A stretch of DNA of 64,000 nt. It comes from Cytidiella melzeri (lineage: Eukaryota; Basidiomycota; Agaricomycetes; Polyporales; Irpicaceae). Where the stretch lies: positions 1-64,000 of the forward strand of contig JABYQR010000162.1 in NCBI GenBank assembly GCA_022592445.1, in the 5' to 3' direction. The notes under the pieces are model-generated. The model did not search any database. It had not been told where the DNA came from and worked only from the letters and a program-made list of their open reading frames with translations. The number at the start of each line of letters is the position of its first letter. The stretch's first letter is position 1. Of this stretch, positions 56,546-64,000 are shown one piece after another. The position numbers and the translations under genes were made by a program.

Positions 56546-57993
56546 TCACAGAATGCTTCGGAAAAAATCCTTGCCCTTGGCCGGCTTTTTCCCTTTACCC
56601 TTGTCAGGGGACGGGTGAGGAGTCGAAGGTTCATCATCTTCAGTTGGAACCTCCTCAATATGAGCCACCAATTCAAGGCGCGCAGTGTTTACGTTTTTTG
56701 TCTTAGACAACAAAGCCTTAGGGGTTTTGGCCTCGCTGTCTGTCCCAGAGTCCTCGGCATCTGCTGCCCGAATCTTCTTCGGTGCCGAAGACTTGTCATC
56801 CTTCTTCTTATCATGGGGCTTCTTCTTTAGGCTGTTGAGGTTGTACTCATCCATATTATGTCCTTTTGACTTGTGGATGTGGCAGAACTTCTCCGACGGT
56901 TCAGTTGAGTTCATCTCTTTGCCCTTGCCCTTGTTCCGCTTGTCATTCTTCTTCTTCTTCTTATCCGCAGCGTTCACCTCCATAGGAGTGGACGTATCCT
57001 TCTCCTTCGCAAAGATCTGGCCCTGCACTTTCTCCAGATAGACCTTCTTGTGGATGTCGAGCAAGAGGTCGAGGAATTGAGGCCATGTGGTAGGGATTTG
57101 ATTTTCATCTTTCTCAATCATGACAAGCCTCATGTCCTTCTCGATGACGTGCTTGAGTTTATGAATGAGCAAGTTGTCCTCGTATCCAGAAAGCCTGCCA
57201 AGCGTACGGAAGCGTTCCGCGTACTTGACGAAGTTCTTGTGTGCCAGATCCGTATTGTTGAACAAGGCGTTAAGCTCCTTTTGAGTGCCCTCCTTGTTGT
57301 CCCATTGACCGTATTGTACCTTGAGCTCATTTTTAACTCTTCCCACGTTTCAATCGTCTGACCCTTCGTGAGCTTCTTGATCCACGGCTCCATGTATTGA
57401 GCCGCCGCGCCTGAGAGCCGGTTCATCGCAACAGCAATACCTTGCCTGTCTGTAGCAATGTTCTCGTGGACAAGCTACAGACAGATCTTGTGCAACCACT
57501 CGTTGAACTTGACCTTGCTGTCAGTGCCGTTGAACTCCGGAGGTTCGCCAATCTTGGGCTGGCGCGAGGATCCTCCTTGTCCTTGAGACAAGGGAAGCTG
57601 GTTGATCTGATTGACCACGTTAGTGATCGTCATTTTGACCATGTCTAGGTCAGTGTCCATTCACTGGACTTGTGTGTCTGCAGCACATTGTGAGTAAAGG
57701 TCTTGAGCGACCTTATCAACGTATTCCTGGAGGTTATCCTCCAACAACGACAGCTGATTGTTCCATATGAGAACCATCTGATTCATCATGTTGTGAACAA
57801 TGGTCGTAGTCACTTCTCCCTCAACTGTGCGGGTGAAAGCCTTTTGGGCTATATTGAGGTTGTGGAATATGTGCTGCTCGAAGTTCTCAACTGAAGGGTT
57901 ATAAACAATGGGAGTGATTTTCCCAAAAGGAACAGAATGAGTGAGGTTGGCAGCAGCAGGGGCAGCACTGGATCCGGCGTTGGATTGAGTGGC
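56546..57993 (-). pseudogene. Gypsy-A gag, copy A3
   Basis: The likely start is ATG at 57993 (MATQSNAGSSAAPAAANL). The frame has TGA at 57661 and a stop at 57475, and a frameshift near 57340 leads into WDNKEGTQKELNALFNNTDL. A gag core (QPKIGEPPEFNGTDSKVKFN, about 57560) is followed by IHKLKHVIEKDMRLV, a lysine run, and the knuckle-like CHIHKSKGHNMDEY (about 56880), in which the last Cys of A2 is Tyr. The end is acidic. The last part (57346-56546) is intact and leads to the frameshift site. Confidence 0.85.
56561..56567 (-). promoter_or_regulatory. -1 frameshift slippery heptamer TTTTTTC
   Basis: On the minus strand the gag frame reads GAT TTT TTC, giving T TTT TTC in X XXY YYZ register. The gag stop (TGA 56548-56546) follows four codons later and the pol frame is -1 relative to gag. 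Copy A2 has an extra T, which fuses the frames. Confidence 0.7.
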
Positions 57994-58163
57994 CATTTCT
58001 TCTAATTTCTTAGTTAGCAAAGGATAAGCAGACTACTGTTTCTAGTGTAAGAAGAGAAACACCACTTTTCACACATTGAACTCTTGTCAGAGTTGTTTTC
58101 ACACATTAAATCCTTTTCAGGAAGTTGTCACCACTTAAAATGAGGCTTGTCAGCCCATACATT

Positions 58164-58943
58164 TTATTCTGTTTCCGCATATACAAAGGCATTCATGTCG
58201 AACAGCCCTTCTAGTAACTCTAGAATATACCCCCATCTCCAATGAATATCCACAAAACTAATCCTACCCAAACTCTTTAAGTCCTTTTTTAGCATTCTCC
58301 ATTCCCTATTCGACATCTTGTCCGTATGATTCTCCTTGAACCACTGTTCAATCATGAAAACACAACCAATCAGTAGCTGGGCTTTTTCTTGACGAGTGTT
58401 GAGCTGATGGTTAGACGATTGCTCACCACTCGAGAAAGAGGTGTCCAGCTTCTTGAGCACAGGCTCAAGCCTTTGACAGGCTGCTGTGACCATTGGTTCG
58501 AATTCCTGTTGACAAAGCATAAGCTTTGTTTTACGGAAGTGGAGAGAGGCGGGGAGCGGGTTGGGAGTGGGAATGTAAGCACATTGGTTGCGCTCCTCGA
58601 TATGTTGGAGAAGAGAAAGCTTTTCAGCTTCCTTCTTCTCTTGCTTCTCAATACGATCGAGAAGGCTAAGCTGAGACATGAGACTAGAGACCTTGCTCAT
58701 ACAAGCTTGGTGCTCTTTGTGCTCAATAGTCGTACAAGCTTGCTGCTCGAGGTCAATCCTCTTGATGAGCGGCTTGTTGTCAGGGTATTTGAGCTGGCGA
58801 AGCTTGCCAGCGTCCTTGAACTTGTTGAGAGTCTCCTTGGAGACTGTGAGGCGTTCTTGAAGTCCAGTAACTTTGTTGCGGACAGGGATGGAGTAAGGGG
58901 TCTTGCAACCAGACCTAGCAGCAATGAAGCGGGAAAGCGGCAT
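58164..58943 (-). CDS. Gypsy-A ORF0, extra ORF upstream of gag (259 aa)
   Basis: An intact ATG-started frame lies between the 5' LTR leader and gag. N-terminus MPLSRFIAARSGCKTPYS is basic; residues 60-140 are rich in Glu/Lys/Leu with heptad character (LMSQLSLLDRIEKQEKKEAE), then KLMLCQQEFEPMVTAACQRL, and a C-terminal block QLLIGCVFMIEQWFKENHTD and RISFVDIHWRWGYILELLEG. Copy A2 keeps the C-terminal half. Typical Gypsy elements have only gag and pol. No similarity to retroviral proteins was recognised. It may be a captured or regulatory gene, or a gag-associated protein. Confidence 0.7.
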   Translation of the reverse strand: MPLSRFIAARSGCKTPYSIPVRNKVTGLQERLTVSKETLNKFKDAGKLRQLKYPDNKPLIKRIDLEQQACTTIEHKEHQACMSKVSSLMSQLSLLDRIEKQEKKEAEKLSLLQHIEERNQCAYIPTPNPLPASLHFRKTKLMLCQQEFEPMVTAACQRLEPVLKKLDTSFSSGEQSSNHQLNTRQEKAQLLIGCVFMIEQWFKENHTDKMSNREWRMLKKDLKSLGRISFVDIHWRWGYILELLEGLFDMNAFVYAETE

Positions 58944-59520
58944 AGTGACTGTGTGACAATGTGTGATGAGCTTGACAGCTCAGTGATGTGCGACACAAAT
59001 CTCCATAAAGCAGAGGTCCTGTGTGTGCGTGGGGTAGTGCCGGCGTCGGCCTAGACTCTCTCTCCAGGTCCGGTGGTGAAAAGGATCTCTGTCATGGTTC
59101 CACTCATGCGGCAAATGGTTGGCGGATCAGTATTTCACTGACCCTAAGTCCGGCCAGAACTAGGTACCCGTCTTTGTGCCTAGGCACTCATGGGCTTCTA
59201 GTCCTGTTGTCTAACTCTTATAACGAGCTTCTAACACCAGACTCCACTATCACCTGTGGGGAGGCACACTTTCATCATGTTGGCATAATGCCAACCCCTG
59301 CTCTGATCAGCTCTAGGAGTGTCAGGCGAGAGGGTGATTCAAGTTGTGTGCATCAAGGCAATGCCTAGACACGACTGCCACTTAGAGCCTATGTTCTGGC
59401 TACCTCTATGTCTAGAGGATTTGTAAGGGGCCCACGCTCAGGCACAAGACCTAGAAGAAAGGGGAAAGAAACCTCCAGCATGTCCAGAGACGTGAGGGAG
59501 TAGGGGCAGTCTTATCCAAA
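58944..59520 (-). other. Gypsy-A 5' leader, structured
   Basis: The 577-nt untranslated region between the 5' LTR and ORF0 has several short palindromes: TTGGCATAATGCCAA (about 59278-59292), GTGCCTAGGCAC (about 59187-59198) and CCTCTATGTCTAGAGG (about 59403-59418). It should contain the primer-binding and packaging signals. No tRNA-complementary primer site was identified with confidence. Confidence 0.5.
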
Positions 59521-60192
59521 TGTAACAGTAAGGTTACTACTCACCAGATAAGTTGTTAAACTTGAAGGGATAGAGTGAGATAGAGTGTGAGAGGTGTGGT
59601 GAGCAAAGTACTGTGAGGTACTGAGTAGTCCTCTATCAACAGAGTGGATAAGACTGAGGGGATATGCCCTCAGGAGTGCCTCTATATATATATAAAGGGG
59701 AGATCCCAGGTACTACCCTAAGACCCCTAATACCTACATGAGTAAGCGAAGTAATCTACCTTACTAAGCATGCCCTATGCCCTAGTGGTGCCACTTCAAT
59801 AATCAACCAATAGCAATTGTCCCCATGACCTGACCCCATGACCCAGTCCCAAGGCTAGACTTGTTCTAGCTTGTTCTAAGACAAGGCTAAACTTTTCCAG
59901 AAGGTTCTATGAACTATGACATCATCTAATGGAATGTTCTATACTATGACATCATAGTTCCAGCAGGTTCCACAAGGTTCCAGAGAGTTCTATCATGTGA
60001 TACACAGATAAGGAAAGGAGCGCATCAGCGCATCAATTGATAGCGCCTGATAAGCGCCAGATAAGTGCTGGATAAGCGCCTAAATAGACGCTGGATAAGC
60101 GCTGGATAAGTGCCTGATAAACACTTAAGTATTCCCAATAATACTGTTGCCTGGTAAGGCAAGTCTTGTAGAAACATTGAAAATCTGTGACA
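59521..60192 (-). mobile_element. Gypsy-A 5' LTR of A3
   Basis: The 672-bp intact LTR, plus-strand TGTAACAGTAAGGTTACTAC to GAAAATCTGTGACA, has a TATATATATATA box at about 59683-59694 and GCGCTTATCC-type repeats near 60040-60120. Confidence 0.94.
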
Positions 60193-60197
60193 CTGCC

Positions 60198-62427
60198 CTC
60201 AGCTTCTCCAATTCTACTAGTATGGCATTGAGCGTTACTTCTGTTACACTTGACAAGCTTGATGCTGCCTCCTTCTCAGGCTTCTTTTCTTTGGCTTTGG
60301 AAGAGGATGCCTCCACATCGGTAGCGGCCACACGGGGTCCTTGAGGAGGTGGACAGGGAACTGCTGGTTTTGTGCACATGCGTGCAATGTGGTTGGGGTC
60401 AGTTGTAAGCTCCTGGCAGTTGTAACACCGCCGACCCTGTTGAATTTTGGAGGCGTCTACCTCCATAGGGACTGGACTGTTTGAGGGACGTGGAGCCGGA
60501 GTGAAACGAGGTTGCAGGGTTGGTTTTGACGTAACCAACGAGTAAGTTGGCAATGGTTTCTTGTCCGTTGTTTCATGGATACAGGCATAGGCAGCTGCCA
60601 TCTTGAGAGACCGGTCAACCTAGTCCTGGTAGTCTTTCGGCGGTGCTTCTGCCGTTGCCAATTGTCCGTATATAAACTCCGGGAGACCCTTGATGAACCG
60701 AATCTCCTTATCCTTATCGCTCAATCAAGGGATCCAGCCTACGTAGGATTGCAAGTCGGTGACATACTTCCCTACATCACCCGCGTTCTTCTCCTTTTTC
60801 TCAGCTCCACATAGTTTTTCCAGCTCACAAATGGCTGTGTCCTTGGGGGTAGCATCGCCGAAGTATTTCTTGAGCTCTGTCTGAAACTTTGCCCACATGT
60901 CAAGGTTGGCTGTTAGTGCACCATTGTGACCAGCCATGTGATCCGTGACTGGGATAGCTCACTGAGCTGCTCTTTCAGAGAGACGGTAGATTGCCATCAT
61001 CACCCTAGTCTTTTCATCATCAACACTGGCAGTTACACAATACGCTTCACACTGGGATAGGAATCATTCCAGATCACGAGCATGTTTGCCCTTGTACTTG
61101 TTGGGCTTAGAGTCATTGTTGTTGACCGTGAACTGGGGTCTTGGCATTGCCTGTGCAACTGCAGCCACAATAGCCACAATTAAAGCAGGATTGACCGCGG
61201 GTGCTGTCATTATGACAGGAGTGGAGACAACAGTTTGAATTTCTGGTAGGGTTTCTGGTATAAACTCGGGGGTGACAGGAGCAGTGATGGGATCGGGTGA
61301 AACCAGTGGGACTTCCGGTACAACTAAACTGGCATCAATTTCTGGTTCTCCTAGAAATTTGACTTCTTCAGGAACTTCAACAATCAACGGTATTTGACTG
61401 TTATTGCAGGGTACGTAACTAGAGTATCATTGTCCTTCTCTAAAGTGACGAGATACTGGTGCAAACCGTTGACTTCAATTTGGACATGGCTGTCGTTTGC
61501 AGACTTCAATGTACGCGTGATCCTCTTTGTTATTGTGGCAATCCTGAAGATCATCAGGATCAAAGACGTGGAATAGATTATTGCACTCAATGATGACTAT
61601 CTATTACAAAGGAAGTTTTTCAAAGTATCCTCCGTCTGCTACAAATGCAACTCTACTCGTAACTTCTGTCAACCTCTTGCGTAATTGTGTAAAGTTGATC
61701 TGCCCTACTGACTGCAGGCCCCAATTCAGTGATTTGAGTTGACGGGTGTGCGTATGGAGAGTACTTCCTCCATATGGTCAATGAGATGTAGGAGTTTATT
61801 GTTGAGGAGTAAGATGGCCTGGGTCTGTGGATTGTTTTGGTTGCGAGTGAGTTCAATCAGAATCTTGAGGTGTCTGATAGTAGCCTCAATCTTCAGCTTG
61901 AGGATGCCGACTTGATCCTTGATGGAAAACTTGTGGAAATTGAATGTCACAGGTTTTTGTGCATCTGGGCGAGGTGGCGGGGGTGCCCGGGAGACGCAAT
62001 CCTTGAGAGATGGTTTCTCAATTTGCTCCACGAGGGTTTGCACGCGTTCTGTGCATGCATGTTCCTTGATGGACTCGTTGTCATGAGCAAACTTTTCGTG
62101 GTTGAAGGCAGGAAGTCTGGTGCCCAGGGGATGGTAGTGAGGGTGGCGTGAGACGTAAGAGACAATGGCTTCAAGGTTCTTTTCTGTGTAGAGACAAGGA
62201 TGACCTTGCTTGCATAGTTCTCGGCGAGCCTCGAAGAAAGACTTGGGTATGCGGCAACAAATGTGTACGTCCTTGGGCACTACAACCATGAAGTGAGATG
62301 CAAGATCAAAGGTTTGGGCCAATACAACGTACTGGTAAACCGGGGAGGCTAAACTTTCATAAACTTTGGGGAAAAGGAAGTGTGCAGTTGCGCGACGTCC
62401 AGGCGAGCATACGGAGATTCTATTTAA
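60198..62427 (-). pseudogene. Gypsy-B gag, copy B2
   Basis: From the right: VVVPKDVHICC, EKNLEAIVSYVSRHPHYHPL and SIKDQVGILKLKIEATIR (62300-61850), a Pro/Val-rich segment (61387-61200), the gag core YKGKHARDLE and AKFQTELKKYFGDATPKDTA (about 60900), the basic/Pro region, knuckle CYNCQELTTDPNHIARMC (about 60430) and NAILVELEKL, where A3 is inserted. The knuckle has the same CX2CX8HX4C spacing as B1. Several stops and frameshifts are present. Confidence 0.85.
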
Positions 62428-62923
62428 TGTCAGGAATACAACCAAACTCTATGAAGAGTGAGGAAGTGATGATGGGGGTGGAGGAACAACGAGCAAACTC
62501 GCGTGGATGATGACAACAGGGAAGATGATGATGATGAAGGAGAAACAACAACGAGGGAGCAGCTAACAATGAGCTAAAGACTAGGATTATGTTAGTACAA
62601 TGAGGGACCTAGTACAAGGTGGACATCAGCTCAAGACCAGGAGGTAGAATCTGAGGTCTTTAGGGAGCTACAGGGTAGGTTTATATACATCTCAGACAAG
62701 GACTCCTGGTACCGGGTCTGTACTCATAACACTGCCGTGGGAACATATGGTGTGCTATGGTGCAATGTTCTACAATGTTCCACAATGTTCCAGCACCTTC
62801 TATGATCATGTGACCAGTCTGTCACATGTACTTGATCACATGCAGGAGCCATGTGCCATTGATAACATAAGATAAGGAAAATAAAAGGAAAAGAAAAGGA
62901 AAAAAGTGCGCATGTTTATGACA
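62428..62923 (-). mobile_element. Gypsy-B 5' LTR of copy B2
   Basis: The 496-bp LTR, plus-strand TGTCAGGAATACAACC to GCGCATGTTTATGACA, is followed by TCCAG, which matches the five bases before the 3' LTR 26 kb away. Confidence 0.94.
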
Positions 62924-63191
62924 TCCAGAAGGTACTTATAAGGTCTTGCTTATAATCCCAATAGATCTGATCCAACTGGTCACAGTTTTGTACAAACAAA
63001 ATTGTGGTGTCACGGAAGAAGGCAGTTGTGATGTTGGTATAGTGAAGAGCCAATAAAGGAATGGAGAAAAACAATAATAAAAGCAAGGTAGATCGGAAGT
63101 TAGTTAACTATCCCTTCCAATCCAAACCAAAGAAACATGTGTGAACAAGGACAGAGATCATAGTAGTGACAAAGATGGTGTAAGGGAACAT
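62924..63191 (-). pseudogene. Gypsy-D accessory ORF2, hydrophobic (N-terminal part)
   Basis: ATG at 63191 starts MFPYTIFVTTMISVLVH, a signal-anchor-like segment, two bases after the ORF1 stop. A TAG (63107-63105) interrupts it. The frame goes on with STLLLLLFFSIPLLALHY (a second hydrophobic segment) and QLDQIYWDYKQDLISTF to the B2 insertion, then continues in frame at 36330-36153. Total about 148 codons. No family was recognised; an Env-like or other membrane role is only a guess. Confidence 0.5.
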
Positions 63192-63192
63192 T

Positions 63193-63378
63193 TTAGTCCC
63201 ACATTGTTAGGGAGGAACTGGTGGAGGAGCGACACTTGATGTAGTGTGTGCCTCTTTCAAGGGCTTCATGTTGTTTGGGAGTAACAACATTGATGTGGTA
63301 GTAGATAAAGAAAACAGAGAAGATAAGAGATGCAGTGGCAGCAATGGTGAGGGCGGTGAGGTCAGCAGCTGTGCTCAT
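63193..63378 (-). CDS. Gypsy-D accessory ORF1, small membrane protein (61 aa)
   Basis: The frame starts at ATG 63378, whose ATGA overlaps the pol stop. MSTAADLTALTIAATASLIF continues into SVFFIYYHI, a single predicted membrane helix, then VVTPKQHEALERGTHYIKC and a Ser-rich tail. It is intact. The arrangement (pol stop overlapping the start, ORF2 right after) resembles coupled translation units. No homologue is recognised, so function is unknown. Confidence 0.5.
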   Translation of the reverse strand: MSTAADLTALTIAATASLIFSVFFIYYHINVVTPKQHEALERGTHYIKCRSSTSSSLTMWD

Positions 63379-64000
63379 GCTTGATTTCTTTGCTTTGATT
63401 TCTGCGGATTTTGGCCCTTATGTACTGCACTGGGGTATTTCTGATGGAACTCTGCTATAGCTTCTGTCGTGTTCTCCATATCTTGAGGTCAAGTCCAGGA
63501 GTTCTTCGAATCTCCATACCCAGTCCACTTTACCAAGTATTCAAGTTTCCCTTGCCTGTTATGGCTACTATGGAGCATTGCCTCAACTTTGTATTTGTAT
63601 TCTTCTTCATCATTGACAATTTCTGGAGGTGGTTTGATGTATGCTGGTCCATACTCCGGAGTTTCTATGAACGAGGTAAGAAGTCCTGCATGGAACACAG
63701 GGTGGATCTTCCAGTCCAATGGTAGTCGGAGTTTGTAAGTGATTGGTGCCAGTACTTTGATTATTTCAAATGGTCCATGACGTTTGGGTGCTAGTTTAGC
63801 CAAGAGCCTTCTGATAGTGATGTTCTTTCCTTCCAGCCAGACTTTCTGACCCACAATGTATGGCTGAAACCCTTGCTTGTTGCATGACATGTGTACTGCT
63901 TCTCCTGCCATGCGGCTGCTGGCATGTAGTTCATCTTGGATCTGAACCATCGGATGAATGCACTTGGTGATAGAGGGAATGTTGGAACACAGATTGATGA
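63375..64000 (-). pseudogene. Gypsy-D pol C-terminus (integrase end, chromodomain)
   Basis: The minus-strand frame includes HPMVQIQDELHASSRMAGEA, GQKVWLEGKNI, LAKLAPKRHGPFEIIKVL, HPVFHAGLLTSF and a chromodomain (EEEYKYKVEAML to YLVKWTGYGDSKNSW, about 63620-63495). A TGA near 63490 is followed in frame by TTEAIAEFHQKYPSA and ends at TGA 63377-63375. The rest of pol lies beyond the window. This is the fourth chromovirus lineage in the window. Confidence 0.85.

Larger units (their letters stand above)
51620..56549 (-). pseudogene. Gypsy-A pol, copy A3 (protease to chromodomain)
   Basis: Protease VDSGATTTF (about 56390) is intact. RT lacks about 110 residues near 55860 relative to A2, is split by S3 and T4, and its catalytic box reads YLNDILIF (about 54730) where A1 has YLDD. 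RNase H (LETDASDFATGVVL), integrase zinc region (MHHNLPSAGH, CDTCQQMK) and core (MTVDLITQL, ISDRGPQF, GQTEWVNQTL) form one 706-residue open frame at 53836-51716. It ends in the chromodomain at a TGG-to-TGA change (YYIC then stop), beyond which KGYG..DTWEPVENITH continues to 51620. It is the best preserved Gypsy-A integrase here. Confidence 0.92.
49107..60192 (-). mobile_element. Gypsy-A copy A3, full-length element with nested solo LTRs
   Basis: Minus strand. Its 5' LTR is 59521-60192 and its 3' LTR 49107-51350, with the duplication CTGCC on both sides (49102-49106 and 60193-60197). It is inserted in the gag coiled coil of B2. Order from the right: LTR, leader, ORF0, gag, protease, RT, RNase H, integrase, chromodomain, polypurine tract, LTR. 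V2, T4 and S3 are inserted in it; without them it is about 8.0 kb. The two LTRs differ at few positions, suggesting a comparatively recent insertion. Confidence 0.94.
36331..62923 (-). mobile_element. Gypsy-B copy B2, full element with nested insertions
   Basis: Both LTRs are present and the element is flanked by TCCAG (36326-36330 and 62924-62928). It runs on the minus strand: 5' LTR 62428-62923, gag, pol, 3' LTR 36331-36815. It has been split by T3 (38495-39253), C1 (40686-48528) and A3 (49107-60192). Subtracting these leaves about 6.9 kb, against about 7.2 kb for B1 without S2. The difference is largely the loss of the chromodomain region. It sits inside the 3' accessory region of Gypsy-D. 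Confidence 0.93.

Noticed and set aside
1..64000. CRISPR arrays, rRNA genes, bacterial operons
   Set aside because: None seen; the repeats present are tandem satellites, LTRs and inverted repeats in a fungal context.

Overview
The window looks like a repeat-rich, probably heterochromatic block of a filamentous fungal genome, most likely a basidiomycete (Agaricomycetes). The grounds are chromodomain-bearing Ty3/Gypsy elements (chromoviruses), fungal-type Helitron helicases, short introns of about 50 to 60 bp with GTATGT or GTGAGT donors, and an MFS allantoate-permease-type transporter with fungal introns. No intact host gene, rRNA or CRISPR array was seen. Names such as Gypsy-A, S or T are local labels for this window only.

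Left part (1-14.6 kb): the 3' half of a Gypsy-A copy (A1), with a solo LTR (S1) in its pol, sits in a fragment of Gypsy-C. A decayed Helitron helicase follows, cut by two solo LTRs (4734-5406 and 7349-7575). Next is a hAT element with exact ends (7876-10269, 8-bp duplication), then a non-coding field of tandem and inverted repeats (10.4-13.4 kb) and a second Helitron helicase fragment.

Middle (14.6-34.4 kb): two tandem, decayed MFS transporter copies on the minus strand are the only host-like genes. A small unrecognised ORF, a tRNA-like Pol III promoter and solo LTR T1 follow. Gypsy-B copy B1 (21876-29876) has both LTRs and a solo LTR (S2) in its integrase. Gypsy-A copy A2 runs from 30.7 to 34.4 kb.

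Right part (34.4-64 kb) is one nested stack, reconstructed from target-site duplications (TSDs). Gypsy-D (minus strand, 5' end outside the window) is inserted in A2. Gypsy-B copy B2 (36331-62923, TSD TCCAG) is inserted in D. B2 holds solo LTR T3, the Gypsy-C element C1 (40686-48528) and the Gypsy-A element A3 (49107-60192, TSD CTGCC). C1 carries a CACTA-type non-autonomous element in its 3' LTR. A3 carries solo LTRs V2, T4 and S3. This gives five levels of insertion.

The most unusual content is accessory coding sequence in the retroelements. C1 has an antisense, intron-containing reading frame with a coiled-coil-like segment, an acidic stretch, a KKKK basic patch and a Zn2Cys6 cysteine pattern. 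Gypsy-D has two small membrane-type ORFs after pol, the first overlapping the pol stop as ATGA. Gypsy-A has an extra ORF before gag. In-frame -1 slippery heptamers lie at the gag-pol junctions of A3 and B1. Nearly every pol carries stops or catalytic-residue losses, many explicable as C-to-T or G-to-A changes.
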